This document shows, piece by piece, positions 22,625 to 32,057 of a stretch of DNA of 37,285 bases. The position numbers were made by a program, and so were the translations under genes. Positions within the stretch are counted from its first letter, which is position 1. Each line of letters starts with the position of its first letter. Under the pieces are notes generated by a model. That model saw only the letters and a program-made list of their open reading frames with translations. It was not told the DNA's origin and did no database searches. This DNA comes from Thermodesulfobacteriota bacterium (GTDB lineage Bacteria; Desulfobacterota; WTBG01; CAIYCZ01; CAIRTM01), in NCBI GenBank assembly GCA_028282925.1, contig JANQGV010000193.1:1-37285 (forward strand). Direction: 5' to 3'.

Positions 22625-23744
22625 CAAGTTTCTCTCCGCACTGATTGCAGAAAACCGACTCGGCCAGGTTTTCGGTACCACACTGCCGGCAGGTGCGCGC
22701 CTTCGGCTTCTGTTCTACCGCTTGGCCGCACTGCGAACAGAACCGTGCTCCTGCGGCAAGGTTCTTTCCGCAGGAGTTGCACTTATTGATTACCAGGAGC
22801 TGGTGTCCGCAACTGGGGCAAAAACGGGCGTCCTGCTGTACCGGGTGCCGACAATCCGGGCAGGTATACTCTTGCTGCGGAGGCGCCTGCTGCCCCTGGG
22901 GCTGAAACATAGTGCTGAACATGGCAGGCATCATAAATCCTGCACCCATGCCCAGTCCGGCCCCGGCCGTACCGTCGGACTCGGACGCTTTTTCAAAAGC
23001 CATGGCGGCTTTCATTTTCATCAGTTTGTTAAGGTCGTCAAAAACATTCACCCGGCTCTTGTCGTCAATGGCCTGCTGTACTTCCGGCGGGGGCGTAATC
23101 GAGTTGATATACAAATTCTGCAGTCCGAGGCCGAAAAGGGCGAAGTCCTGCTGGAGCCGCTTCATGAGTCCGTCGGCTATTTCATCATAGCGGCCCGGCA
23201 GATTCAGGATGGAATCAAGGTGTTCACCCAGATAGTCGTTAAAGCGTGAAACAATAACCCGGCTGAGGTACTCCTCTATTTCTTGTGTGTCGTATATTCC
23301 CTGAGTCCCGACCAGGGAGTTGATGAACAGAACAGGCTGTATCACCTGTATATTAAAAACCCCGAATGCCCTGAGGCGAATCAGTCCCAACTGGGCGTCC
23401 CTGAACGCAACCGGATCACGCGTGCCCCATTTCAGGTTCGGGAACACTTTCATATTGACGCAATATACCTCGGCCCGCAACGGACTGGTAATGCCCCAGG
23501 GAAGGCTCAGCGTTTTGGTCAGTATGGGAATATTTGCCGTCTTTAATGTATGACGGCCGGGAGGGAAGGCATCATAGGCTTTTCCGTTGTAGAAAAAGAC
23601 CGCTGATTGGCTCTCACGCACAATCAACTGGGCCCCGTATTTAATGTCGCCGGAGCCTGTCTCCGGTATACGGTGTACAATCTCTTTGCCGGTGTCGTCG
23701 AACCACTCAATGATTTCCAGAAAAATCACATTGTTTGTTCCCAT
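22617..23744 (-). CDS. SPFH-domain protein with C-terminal double zinc ribbons (YdjI-like)
   Basis: A 375-residue protein. Residues about 20-235 form a stomatin/SPFH-type domain (for example QLIVRESQSAVFFYNGKA near the start and a repeated beta/helix layout through EIEEYLSRVIVSRFNDYL). A glycine/methionine-rich segment (about 260-285) follows, then four CxxC pairs forming two zinc ribbons (YTCPDCRHPVQQDARFCPSC and ACRQCGTENLAESVFCNQC types). This domain order is that of the YdjI/virion-core-like SPFH proteins that form membrane-associated assemblies. The ATG at 23742-23744 follows GGGAGATCCC. It sits between a large TPR gene and the coupled zinc-ribbon gene. Role in membrane organisation is inferred from family. 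Confidence 0.86.
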   Translation of the reverse strand: MGTNNVIFLEIIEWFDDTGKEIVHRIPETGSGDIKYGAQLIVRESQSAVFFYNGKAYDAFPPGRHTLKTANIPILTKTLSLPWGITSPLRAEVYCVNMKVFPNLKWGTRDPVAFRDAQLGLIRLRAFGVFNIQVIQPVLFINSLVGTQGIYDTQEIEEYLSRVIVSRFNDYLGEHLDSILNLPGRYDEIADGLMKRLQQDFALFGLGLQNLYINSITPPPEVQQAIDDKSRVNVFDDLNKLMKMKAAMAFEKASESDGTAGAGLGMGAGFMMPAMFSTMFQPQGQQAPPQQEYTCPDCRHPVQQDARFCPSCGHQLLVINKCNSCGKNLAAGARFCSQCGQAVEQKPKARTCRQCGTENLAESVFCNQCGEKLAK

Positions 23745-23801
23745 GGGATCTCCCTTTATTAGGGTTTGCCTGACGGTACCGTCTATACCCTGCCCTGCCT
23801 G

Positions 23802-25409
23802 TCAGTCCAGACGGCCGATCGCCTCCTTTGCCTTTTGGTTCAACTCCCGGGCGGGATGCAGGACCGTACACTTTTCAAACGCCGCTCTTGCTTCAGCGCT
23901 GTTTCCCTGCCGGGCATACACACATCCCAGAACATAGTGCGCCTGGGCATAGCGGGAGTTCAGCTCTATGGCTTTCCTGGCATGGCGCAGGGCCTCGTCG
24001 TCTTCCCCGAGACCCAGGCTCACTTCCGCCATGGTAGAGTAGACATCCGGGTAGGGAACATTTTGTGCGATTATATATTCGCCGTGCTCCCGGGCCCGGC
24101 CATAGCTTCTGCATTCATTCAGCGCTTTAAAAAGGTTGATTCGCGCATCCAGGTAGTCCGGGTTGATCCTGACGGCCTCGTTGAGCGATGTAACCGCTTC
24201 ATCGATACGCTTCAATTTAATAAAGAGGGTTCCAAGGGTATTATGGAGGTCGGGATAATTGGGAAACTGCTTGATATAGTCCTGAACAAAAGGCACAAGC
24301 ATTTCGCACAGTGAATTGTCGTCCTCCGAGAAATGCTTTATGATCGGCAGAATGGCGGACACATCCGGGCTTATTTCAATATGACGGTTGAACTCCTGAA
24401 TAGTCTGGGCAAGAGGTGTACTGCCGCCGAATATCCTGCCCAGAATCGTTTCCACCTCTTCATGGTCCTTTTCCGGCGCTTCAATATTGTTTTTGATAGC
24501 CGTAATGGCCAGCTCAAAACTGCTGTCATCCGGTTCAAGGTCAGCGGCCCTCTGCAGCACCTCAAGGCCCTGAGCATAGTCCCTCTGTCGGCAGAGCAGA
24601 ATTCCCTTTTTAATACACGCATCGCGGTAGTTCGGATTTATAGCGAGCGCCTGGTCAAAGGTCGCAAGCGCTTTTTCAATGTCTCCCTGCCCGGCATACA
24701 CGATCCCCAGATAATAATGGATATCTGCATAGTCGGGATTTTTTTCCAGTATGGCGGCCAGGTTCCCCCGGGCATCGTCAAATTGCCCAAGGTAGGCCTG
24801 GGTAACGCCGAGCTTTTTCTTGGCCTCGATATAATTCGGATTTATAGCAACCGCCTTTTGATATTCGTCGACTGCGGCCTGGGTTTGCCCCTGGCCGGTA
24901 AGCGCCAGCCCCAGACGGTAATGCACATCGGCGTACCTGGGATTTTTCTCGAGAATGCAACTGTATATATTGACGGCCTTGTCCCACATCTTCAAGTTAT
25001 GCAGGGCAATGCCCAGTTTGAGCTTTGTCGGTACATGCGACGGGTCGATTTTCAAAACCGTACTGAAGGTGTCGACTGCGTCCTCAAAGTGCCCCAGGTT
25101 ATTCTGGCAGATACCGATAAAATGGTGCACGTCTACATGTTGCTCGTTAAACCGCCGCGACCTCTGAAATTCGTCCAGGGCCGCAGAAAAGTTGCCTGTC
25201 GCAAACAGCATAATACCAAGATTACGGTGGGCTTGCCCGCAATAAAACTGTGCAAGATTATGATACAGGCTTTGCGACGATCGTTTTCTGCTGAGAATTT
25301 TCTCAAAAAGCGTCACCGCTTCATGATAGCGGTGACTGTTATAAAACGACATGGCCGTATCATACTCTTCATCTCTACCCAGAGTAAACAGGCGTTTAAA
25401 AAAACCCAT
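23802..25409 (-). CDS. Large tetratricopeptide-repeat protein
   Basis: A 535-residue protein made of about a dozen 34-residue TPR units, beginning near residue 14. Typical repeats read like AVDEYQKAVAINPNYIEAK, ALATFDQALAINPNYRDA and AVTSLNEAVRINPDYLDAR. The repeats are interrupted around residues 325-385 by a non-repeat linker rich in acidic residues. There is no signal peptide or membrane segment, so it is probably cytoplasmic, acting as a scaffold. The ATG at 25407-25409 is 21 bp after the stop of the sugar-phosphate transferase gene, and 57 bp separate it from the SPFH gene. Such TPR proteins are common in exopolysaccharide clusters, where they link assembly components. No catalytic motif is seen. 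Confidence 0.9.
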   Translation of the reverse strand: MGFFKRLFTLGRDEEYDTAMSFYNSHRYHEAVTLFEKILSRKRSSQSLYHNLAQFYCGQAHRNLGIMLFATGNFSAALDEFQRSRRFNEQHVDVHHFIGICQNNLGHFEDAVDTFSTVLKIDPSHVPTKLKLGIALHNLKMWDKAVNIYSCILEKNPRYADVHYRLGLALTGQGQTQAAVDEYQKAVAINPNYIEAKKKLGVTQAYLGQFDDARGNLAAILEKNPDYADIHYYLGIVYAGQGDIEKALATFDQALAINPNYRDACIKKGILLCRQRDYAQGLEVLQRAADLEPDDSSFELAITAIKNNIEAPEKDHEEVETILGRIFGGSTPLAQTIQEFNRHIEISPDVSAILPIIKHFSEDDNSLCEMLVPFVQDYIKQFPNYPDLHNTLGTLFIKLKRIDEAVTSLNEAVRINPDYLDARINLFKALNECRSYGRAREHGEYIIAQNVPYPDVYSTMAEVSLGLGEDDEALRHARKAIELNSRYAQAHYVLGCVYARQGNSAEARAAFEKCTVLHPARELNQKAKEAIGRLD

Positions 25410-25430
25410 GACACTGCTCCGGCAATATGG

Positions 25431-26891
25431 TTATTGTGCTCCCTTGCGTGACAGCACGGCATGCACTGTTCGCAATAATATTTTAAAGTCAAGCATTAAG
25501 GACCAGTTTTCAATATATTTGAGATCGAGATGCATCCACTCATCAAATCGAATCGTACTTCTTCCGGTCACCTGCCACAGGCAGGTAATACCCGGTATAA
25601 CAGCCAGCCTTTTTTTAAACCAGGGCGAGTAATGCACAACTTCCTTGAAAAGCGGCGGCCGGGGACCGACCAGGCTCATATCTCCTTTCAGCACATTAAA
25701 GAGCTGGGGCAGTTCGTCGATGCTCGTCCGGCGCAGCAGGCTGCCGATGCTGGTAAACCGGGGATCATCCTGAATTTTAAACACCGGCCCCTGCATTTCG
25801 TTGAGATGCACCAGATTCTTTTGCATCTCTTCAGCGCCGACAATCATGGAGCGAAACTTGTACATAACAAATCGCCGTCCGTGTTTGCCGACCCGCTCCT
25901 GCTTGAATAACACCGGCCCGGGAGACGATCTTTTTATCAGTATAGGAACCACAATCCACAGCGGTATACAGAGCACGATCAAAATGCTTGAGGCCACAAC
26001 GTCCAGGCAGCGTTTAACAAACAGCTTCATCGGATTATGGGCCACGGTCCGGCAGACGACGACCGGTATATCTTCAAACTGCTCCACTTCCACCTCTTTA
26101 AAACGGCTGTCCAGCAGCGAATTGGTATAGGCAAAATCGATTCCGCGCACCTCACAGCTTCGGACAATCTGGTTGAGCTGTTCGGGGTCCTCTATCCCGC
26201 CCGTATACAAAACGCAATCGACAATTCTGTGGTCCAGAACCTCGTCCAGTCCCTTGATGGTTCCCAGAACGGAAATTCCACCGTAATGACGTTTCAGCGC
26301 ATTATGCGCATCCGACACGAACCCCACCAGGCGGATACCCAAATCAGGATTCTTATCTATCACATCGGCTGCATTGAGCGCGGTCGGGCTGGTGCCGATT
26401 ACCAGAAGATATTTAACAAAATTGCTCTGCTGCTGGGCGCTGGAAACAATCCGGGTCATAAAAACACGGTTGGCCATTAAAAGCAGCCATAAAAACGGCA
26501 GGAAGAGAATCGTGATGCCCGCATAAAACATCAGGGGGTGATACAGGGTAAGGAACGCGAAAAAAGACATCCCTTCAAACAAGCAGGCCAGGCCCGTTTG
26601 GCGGACAACAGAACGGTATCTTTTGAAACCCAACTGGCGGTAGCAGCGAAAAGCATTTAAAAAAATAAACGTCAGCAGGAAAAAAACCGGCAGGATATTG
26701 ATATAGGTGTCCCAGTAAAAAGGCAATGCGACCCCGGGGAAAGGCGCCTCCGGGGGTGCCGGCAGAAGGCCGTCACTTGCCGCAATAAAACAGAGTGAAA
26801 GTGGTGCGCTGAGACAATACGCGATAGCGATGGAAAGGCAATCAAAGAGCAGCTGACAGGGAAAAAAGTATCGTTGTTGTTCTTTCAGCAT
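25431..26891 (-). CDS. Undecaprenyl-phosphate sugar-1-phosphate transferase (WbaP/exopolysaccharide initiation)
   Basis: About 486 residues. N-terminal half: four or five membrane helices, then a cytosolic Rossmann-like CoA-binding-type domain ([17 protein letters not shown]). C-terminal half is the bacterial sugar transferase domain: [56 protein letters not shown] and [13 protein letters not shown], which attach a sugar-1-phosphate to undecaprenyl phosphate, the first step of polysaccharide assembly. The open frame extends upstream to 27128, but that part overlaps the preceding gene in another frame and does not read as this protein, so ATG 26889-26891 is preferred, although no strong ribosome-binding site precedes it. 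It follows the FGE-like gene by 46 bp. Confidence 0.91.
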   Translation of the reverse strand: MLKEQQRYFFPCQLLFDCLSIAIAYCLSAPLSLCFIAASDGLLPAPPEAPFPGVALPFYWDTYINILPVFFLLTFIFLNAFRCYRQLGFKRYRSVVRQTGLACLFEGMSFFAFLTLYHPLMFYAGITILFLPFLWLLLMANRVFMTRIVSSAQQQSNFVKYLLVIGTSPTALNAADVIDKNPDLGIRLVGFVSDAHNALKRHYGGISVLGTIKGLDEVLDHRIVDCVLYTGGIEDPEQLNQIVRSCEVRGIDFAYTNSLLDSRFKEVEVEQFEDIPVVVCRTVAHNPMKLFVKRCLDVVASSILIVLCIPLWIVVPILIKRSSPGPVLFKQERVGKHGRRFVMYKFRSMIVGAEEMQKNLVHLNEMQGPVFKIQDDPRFTSIGSLLRRTSIDELPQLFNVLKGDMSLVGPRPPLFKEVVHYSPWFKKRLAVIPGITCLWQVTGRSTIRFDEWMHLDLKYIENWSLMLDFKILLRTVHAVLSRKGAQ

Positions 26892-26937
26892 AACGTTTAT
26901 GCGTACTATATTGATAGTTGTTTTTACTCTTACCGCG

Positions 26938-27822
26938 TTACCCTTCGCGCACCAGCCTGAATCCGATAAGGTCGCTCCGCGAATCGGGTGACCAGTGAAA
27001 CCGTGAAGCGGATCTGCAGTTCCGGGCATTTGCAAACCATGACCCGCCCCGGACCACTCTGCCCTGGCCGCTGTATGCGCCGCCGGGGTCTGATTGCGGT
27101 TCCGGAGAATACTCGCCATACCAGTCAAGACACCATTCCATCACACCGCCGTGCATATCATGAAGGCCCCAGTCGTTGGAACGTTTCCGGGCAACCGGAT
27201 GCATACGACGATTCGAATTTCCTGCATACCATCCCAGTTCGTCCAGCACCTTGTCATGCCCCTGGAAGCACTCCGAAATCTCTCCGCCGCAAAATGCCGG
27301 CATGGAACCGGCCCGGCAGGCGTACTCCCATTCCGCCTCCGAGGGCAGGCGGTACCTGCGGGTATCAAGTCGGTTCAACCGTCTGATAAAACTCTGGCAC
27401 TCGTTCCACGATACCAGCACCACGGGAAAATCGTCGGCGAAACCGTCGGCTTTGACGCCGCTGGGGATCGAGCCCATCACTTTTTTCCACTGCCCCAGCG
27501 TCACCGGCGTTGTCTGCATATGAAACACCCCGGTTATTTTCACCTCGTGAGGGATCTCATCATCATTGCGCCCGGCCTCATACTCCGGACTTCCCATTAT
27601 AAAGGCCCCGGGTTTGATTTTCACAAAGGTAAACGGTATTTCTTTAATGTGCGTCGCCGGTTCAATATGTACAACCGGCTCCACATACTCAACCGGTTCG
27701 TCGACATCTTTACCGGGATCCTGCTCAACGCTTTTTTTCAGAACGGAATCTTCGAAAATCTCCCCCAGGTTGGAAAAAATAGGATTCTGTTTACGCTTTT
27801 TCTTTTTCAACGGCATAACCAC
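26938..27822 (-). CDS. Formylglycine-generating-enzyme-like (SUMF1/FGE-sulfatase domain) protein
   Basis: A 294-residue protein with a basic N-terminal stretch, an acidic linker and an FGE-sulfatase domain (about 65-292): FVKIKPGAFIMGS, RYRLPSEAEWEYACRAG, WGLHDMHGGVMEWC, VVRGGSWF and RNCRSASR near the end. In authentic FGE the active site has two neighbouring cysteines that bind copper; here only one cysteine stands in that segment (NCRSAS), so it probably does not oxidise sulfatase cysteines. Related non-catalytic domains occur widely, for example in chaperone-like or sugar-related roles. The start is taken as GTG 27820-27822, with ATG two codons later as alternative. It begins 15 bp after the ExeA-SPOR stop, so it is in the same operon. 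Confidence 0.83.
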   Translation of the reverse strand: MVMPLKKKKRKQNPIFSNLGEIFEDSVLKKSVEQDPGKDVDEPVEYVEPVVHIEPATHIKEIPFTFVKIKPGAFIMGSPEYEAGRNDDEIPHEVKITGVFHMQTTPVTLGQWKKVMGSIPSGVKADGFADDFPVVLVSWNECQSFIRRLNRLDTRRYRLPSEAEWEYACRAGSMPAFCGGEISECFQGHDKVLDELGWYAGNSNRRMHPVARKRSNDWGLHDMHGGVMEWCLDWYGEYSPEPQSDPGGAYSGQGRVVRGGSWFANARNCRSASRFHWSPDSRSDLIGFRLVREG

Positions 27823-27837
27823 ACACTTTCGGCGGCT

Positions 27838-29442
27838 TCACATGAGCCCTGAGGCGTTGTCCACATTACCGGATTGCCGCACCGGCATGCTCGCGGCCTC
27901 CGGGTTGCGAATATCGGAAGTCGCAGATGGTCCGATAGGTATTTTCGATTTAACGATAAGATACTCATTCCTTTCGGCTTTATAGAAAAGCTCTGCCGCC
28001 TGTTTTGCTCCGGAAACCGAAGCATACCGGCCGATACGTATTTTATAGACTATTTTGTCTTTTCTGGTGTACAGCGGCATAACATAGGCCGGATACCCCT
28101 TCTGTTGCAGTCCCTGGGAATACGTTTTGGCTTCTTCATTATCGGACTTCGATAAAGCGCAGATCTGAATGGTGTAATAATAGTCCTGTGCGGATACCGC
28201 CGGCACCTCATCTGCAGTCCCTGCAGACGCCGTACCACGGGCAACCAGCATCTCCGATGCATCAATGGCGGTTGTTGTGTTGTCTGGACCGGCTACGGGT
28301 GGTGGTTGTTCCTGTTTCGCCACCGTGCGTATCCCACCCTTTGCAACAGAGGAGGGTACAACAGGGGCGGCCTGCTGCGGGGCAGCAGCCTGGCTCCCCT
28401 CTCTCCCGGCAACAGCATCCACTGCCGTACCGGCAACAATCTCCTGCCCCGGCCCAACGGATCTTACGATACCGGACAGGATATTTCCATCCCTGAAAAA
28501 ATCGGAAACAAAATTAACAAGGCCGAACAAAGCAAGAATAAATACGCAAAGGCCGCCCAGCGTGGCAATCCTGCTCTGCGCCCACATCGCGCCGATGTTC
28601 TTAAGGAGAAATGTAACGGACTTCGGGGTAAACAATCGATCGCTGCGCAACGCTTCTTCGGCCTTTTTGATGGCCCTCTTTGAAACCCTGGACCGGCCTT
28701 CAGACTTGGCGATCAGCAAGGCATTATCACACACCTGGTTGATCAGGCGGGGGCTTCCTTTCGTCAGAGAGAACAGCAGCTTCCCACAGTTTTTTTCAAA
28801 ACACGCATCATACCCGGAACCGACAACCTGCAACCGGTGGTCGATATAGTGGATGACCTCCTGCATGTCCAGCGTCGACAGGAACCGGTTAATGCTGATA
28901 CGCTGCCTGAGTTGGCGCATATCATGTTTATCCAGCTTGTAGCTGAGCTCATATTGTCCGACGAGCAGAATCTGTAACAGTTTCTGCTCGGCTATTTCGA
29001 TATTGGAAAGCAGACGTATCTGTTCAAGGTTATTGGCTGAGAGAAGGTGGGCTTCATCAATAATCAGGACATACTGCCTGCCTGCCTCGTTGTCCTTGAT
29101 CAAACCCTCTTTCACATCATCAACAAGCTCAAGAACCTGCTTTTTTTGAGCGTCGATACCCAGCTTGTGGGCAACAAACTGGAGTAGTTCTTCATATTCT
29201 ACGTTGGGATTAAAAATAATAACCGGCGTAACCGTTTCGGGCAGGTGCGTCAGCAGGCAGTTTACGAGCATTGTCTTACCGGTGCCCACATCACCGCACA
29301 GCAGAGCAAAGCCCTTTTTTTCTTTGATAAAGTAGAGCAGGGCCGCCAGCACCTCCCGGTGATCCTCGCTCAGATAGAGAAACCGCTGGTCCAGGTTGTT
29401 TTCAAAAGGTGAAGCGGAAAAGCCGTAATGCTCATTATACAT
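27838..29442 (-). CDS. ExeA/GspA-type AAA ATPase fused to a SPOR domain
   Basis: A 534-residue protein. The N-terminal AAA+ domain has Walker A GDVGTGKT (50-57), Walker B VLIIDEAHLL (about 125-134), SNIEIAEQKLLQILLVGQ, and a C-terminal helical part ending RAIKKAEEAL. A single transmembrane helix lies at about 294-315 (GLCVFILALFGLVNFV), followed by a long proline/alanine/glutamine-rich periplasmic linker and a SPOR-like domain (about 423-505: YTIQICALSKSDNEEAKTY, YKIRIGRYASVSGAKQAAEL) that binds denuded peptidoglycan. This matches ExeA-like proteins that help build envelope machinery and are typical of exopolysaccharide clusters. The ATG at 29440-29442 is the first gene of the long minus-strand run. 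Confidence 0.88.
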   Translation of the reverse strand: MYNEHYGFSASPFENNLDQRFLYLSEDHREVLAALLYFIKEKKGFALLCGDVGTGKTMLVNCLLTHLPETVTPVIIFNPNVEYEELLQFVAHKLGIDAQKKQVLELVDDVKEGLIKDNEAGRQYVLIIDEAHLLSANNLEQIRLLSNIEIAEQKLLQILLVGQYELSYKLDKHDMRQLRQRISINRFLSTLDMQEVIHYIDHRLQVVGSGYDACFEKNCGKLLFSLTKGSPRLINQVCDNALLIAKSEGRSRVSKRAIKKAEEALRSDRLFTPKSVTFLLKNIGAMWAQSRIATLGGLCVFILALFGLVNFVSDFFRDGNILSGIVRSVGPGQEIVAGTAVDAVAGREGSQAAAPQQAAPVVPSSVAKGGIRTVAKQEQPPPVAGPDNTTTAIDASEMLVARGTASAGTADEVPAVSAQDYYYTIQICALSKSDNEEAKTYSQGLQQKGYPAYVMPLYTRKDKIVYKIRIGRYASVSGAKQAAELFYKAERNEYLIVKSKIPIGPSATSDIRNPEAASMPVRQSGNVDNASGLM

Positions 29443-30099
29443 AATGCTGCCGCCTCCCGCTCACTGTCGAATGGTAGTTCATACAAATATCACAATCCTT
29501 GCAAGACGTATGGTTCCTTATAATAAAAAAACACAAAAATAACAATGCATTTCATGAAAGTATAGCAGCCGCGGTCGCACTTTTCAGTCGGTAAGGTGTA
29601 AAAATTCTTTAAAGAACCGGCGTCCTGCCGTCCTCATTTCAAGTGCCGCGCATTTGGTTCCTCACCGGGCTTTTTTACCCTTTGTAATGAGGAAGATCCG
29701 ACCGTCTGCGGCAGTGGTTCCGAGGCCGAAATGGGCAGGTGCCAACCATTTTGGGAGCACAGGAAGCAACAAACAATACATTAAAACTGCTGCAGTTTCC
29801 TAAAAAAAACCAGCGACGTATAATATTTCATTAAAATTAACATAAATAGTGTACAAATGTATGCCAAGATTATTCTATATATTTATTCATTTTTAAATTT
29901 TTTATGGTAATATATTTCCGAACATAATCAATAATAACAAATTACATAAAGCTGGACGTAATTTTTTTGGTATAAATTGATGCAAGATTTCCTGAGTAAA
30001 AACATCTATTAAAAGCATAAAAAAGAACTAATACTTTTTTCGTATAAAAACGTGTTTTCGAGGGCAAAAAATACGAAGCAAAACCATACTATTGGCTAA
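29443..30099. other. AT-rich intergenic region, likely divergent promoters, no gene seen
   Basis: About 650 bp without a convincing gene. The half next to the ExeA gene has mixed composition and should hold its promoter; from about 29800 to 30060 the sequence becomes very AT-rich, with many runs of A and T, consistent with curved promoter DNA for the plus-strand secreted-protein genes. Short frames here have no ribosome-binding site or family resemblance. Confidence 0.45.
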
Positions 30100-30160
30100 T
30101 TGGTTTTCAACAAAAAACATAGTATACTCAGTATAACAATTTAGAGAAGGTACTATACTG
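30100..30160 (+). promoter_or_regulatory. Sigma-70-like promoter with overlapping inverted repeats
   Basis: A -35-like TTGGTT (30100-30105) stands exactly 17 bp from a -10 TATACT (30123-30128). The region just after holds CAGTATA (30129-30135) and its inverted copy TATACTG (30154-30160), and the -10 itself is part of palindromic AGTATACT. Such symmetry over the start region suggests an operator. It would drive the two secreted-protein genes. Confidence 0.55.
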
Positions 30161-30183
30161 AAAAACAAGAAAGCGTAAAGGTT

Positions 30184-30966
30184 ATGATGAAAAAAAACAA
30201 TGCAAAAGCTTTTACCGTGACTATCGCCGTACTGTTGGCTGTTCTTTTTCCGCTGTGTTCGGCCTTTGCCGGGGAGGAATGCAGCGATCCCCAAACCCGT
30301 CATACCACATGTATGGGCTCGCTGTATCTGGAGGGGTTTGATATAAGAGCTTCCGACAGCCCCACCATGGAAGTAACAGTATACGGTTTTGCCCACGGCC
30401 CTCCCGCCAGCAATCTCGTAGTTTCTGAAACTTTTACCATAACAGACTCCTTCCAGGAATACCGGCGCGACAGTTACTTCACCAACTTCAACGACCTGGC
30501 CTGCATAATTTTAGTCTCCAGCCCTTCAAACCCCACCGACCGGTTTTGCCTGCGGGAAACCCTTTTCTACGACCCGACGGCCATTACCCTTGCTTCATTC
30601 ACAGCGCATCCGGGAAACGGCAGCATACGCCTTACCTGGGTAACGGGTGATGAAACCGACAACCTTGGATTCAATATTTACCGGGCCGAAATGCCGGATG
30701 GCGAGTACCGAAAGATTAACGACACCCTTATTTATTCAAAAGTAGGCACAGGCCTGGGTACATCATATACTCTTGTCGATAACGATGTAACCAACACCAG
30801 AACCTACCGCTACAAACTTGAAGATGTTGATATTTTCGGAGTACGGACTCAGCATGAGCCGGTCCAGGCAACCCCCCGGTTGATATATGGAATTTTTGCT
30901 ACGCTTCAAGCTCTCTATGCGCAGGAAAATTCCAGTATCGATCTTCCGGTTTTCATTGATTATTGA
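30184..30966 (+). CDS. Secreted protein with fibronectin-III-like C-terminal domain (paralogue 1)
   Basis: A 260-residue protein with a signal peptide (cleavage probably after SAFA, residue 29) and a cysteine-containing N-terminal module (about 30-125) ending NPTDRFCL. A beta-rich domain follows: LASFTAHPGNGSIRLTWVTG, GFNIYRAEMPDGEYRKIND and TYRYKLEDVD, ending ATPRLIYGIF. That pattern (LxWxT, GFNIYR, YKLEDVD) is common in secreted proteins of environmental bacteria and resembles fibronectin III. After it comes an extra tail of about 20 residues not present in the neighbour. The ATG at 30184 (a second follows at 30187) stands after TAAAGG. The next gene is its paralogue, 40 bp away. Function is unknown, presumably cell-surface or matrix. 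Confidence 0.78.
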   Translation: MMKKNNAKAFTVTIAVLLAVLFPLCSAFAGEECSDPQTRHTTCMGSLYLEGFDIRASDSPTMEVTVYGFAHGPPASNLVVSETFTITDSFQEYRRDSYFTNFNDLACIILVSSPSNPTDRFCLRETLFYDPTAITLASFTAHPGNGSIRLTWVTGDETDNLGFNIYRAEMPDGEYRKINDTLIYSKVGTGLGTSYTLVDNDVTNTRTYRYKLEDVDIFGVRTQHEPVQATPRLIYGIFATLQALYAQENSSIDLPVFIDY

Positions 30967-31006
30967 CGACACAACTCGACTAACTAACAAAAAAAAGGAT
31001 ACTCAC

Positions 31007-31747
31007 ATGATGAAAAAAAATATCTACATCTATTGTCTCGCCCTGGCAGTGGCCCTTGTTGCAGGCATGCAGTCAACCGTTTTCGCACAGAACTGTCTTC
31101 CGTTGAATACCAGCGTCTATGTAGACCGGTATGACCCCTTCACCGGAACCTACGCCGAATTCGCAGTCAAAGGAATCTCAATCAGGGCCGCATATAACGA
31201 CATGAAAATAACCGCCATTGGATATGTCAACGGCGAGTATCCCGATACAACAAATGCTATTATTGAGCATATAAACATAACGGCTGCTCAATACACCCTG
31301 TACGAACGGGACACCTTTTTTACGGCTTTCGAAAACCTGACCAATTTTGAAATAATTTCCCATGCCGACAATCCAACCGATGAGTTCTGCTTGCAATCTA
31401 TACAATATACGGGATGCGAGGTGCTTGTAACGCTCTCCTATTTTGCAGCAGACCCTGCCGATGCCCAGGTTGTCTTACGTTGGGAAACGGAATCTGAAGT
31501 GGAAAATGCCGGTTTTAATATTTACCGCTCCGAATCAATCGACGGGCCGTTTACACAGATAAATGAATCATTGATACCGGCCCAGGGCACACCCACCGAA
31601 GGCGCATTCTATGAATTCACCGATACGGATGTTCAGAACCGTAAAACGTATTATTATAAACTTGAGGATATCGACTTCAGCGGTGAATCCGCCGTGCATG
31701 GCCCTGAAAAAGCCACGCCCCTGCTGATTTATCGCTTGTTCAAATAG
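31007..31747 (+). CDS. Secreted protein with fibronectin-III-like C-terminal domain (paralogue 2)
   Basis: A 246-residue paralogue of the preceding gene: signal peptide (cleavage after VFA, residue 27), N-terminal module ending NPTDEFCL, then LSYFAADPADAQVVLRWET, GFNIYRSESIDGPF, TYYYKLEDID and ATPLLIYRLF. Shared blocks in the same order and adjacent position indicate a tandem duplication, now clearly diverged outside the motifs. The start is ATG 31007 after AAAAAGGATACTCAC; the frame is open further upstream, but that would place the signal peptide inside the protein. A clear terminator follows at 31776. Likely a two-gene unit with paralogue 1. Confidence 0.8.
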   Translation: MMKKNIYIYCLALAVALVAGMQSTVFAQNCLPLNTSVYVDRYDPFTGTYAEFAVKGISIRAAYNDMKITAIGYVNGEYPDTTNAIIEHINITAAQYTLYERDTFFTAFENLTNFEIISHADNPTDEFCLQSIQYTGCEVLVTLSYFAADPADAQVVLRWETESEVENAGFNIYRSESIDGPFTQINESLIPAQGTPTEGAFYEFTDTDVQNRKTYYYKLEDIDFSGESAVHGPEKATPLLIYRLFK

Positions 31748-31775
31748 CAGCTTCACCAACCAGCGCATGCCTCTG

Positions 31776-31809
31776 AAAAAGGCGGGACACCCGATTCCTG
31801 CCTTTTTTT
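31776..31809 (+). terminator. Rho-independent terminator after the secreted paralogues
   Basis: AAAAAGGCGGGA (31776-31787) pairs with TCCTGCCTTTTT (31795-31806) with one mismatch, followed by more T. It lies 29 bp after the second secreted-protein gene and ends the pair's transcript. The 248-bp gap up to the lipoprotein gene is AT-rich and should hold its promoter. Confidence 0.78.
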
Positions 31810-32057
31810 ATTGGCTGGCACCTTCAGGGGCGGGCGGCATCTCGAAACACGAAGTCTTGTGTTATCGGGTGACTGCCTATACATTCTCCACGAATTTTAT
31901 GGTTTTTATGGTTTTTGGCGGGTATAAATATCAAAATTGTGGTATAAGCGATTAATAACTAATGTAAATTATATATTGAGCGATAAAACAACTAGTTCGG
32001 GTTTAACGATATCCCCGCATTTAATACTCATGCCAATAGAGGGAGGAAGGAGAGAGC

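Noticed and set aside
26892-27128. N-terminal extension of the sugar-phosphate transferase
   Set aside because: This part lies in another frame of the FGE-like gene and shows no homology to the transferase family.
30887-31006. N-terminal extension of secreted paralogue 2
   Set aside because: It would bury the signal peptide and overlap paralogue 1; ATG 31007 has a good ribosome-binding site.
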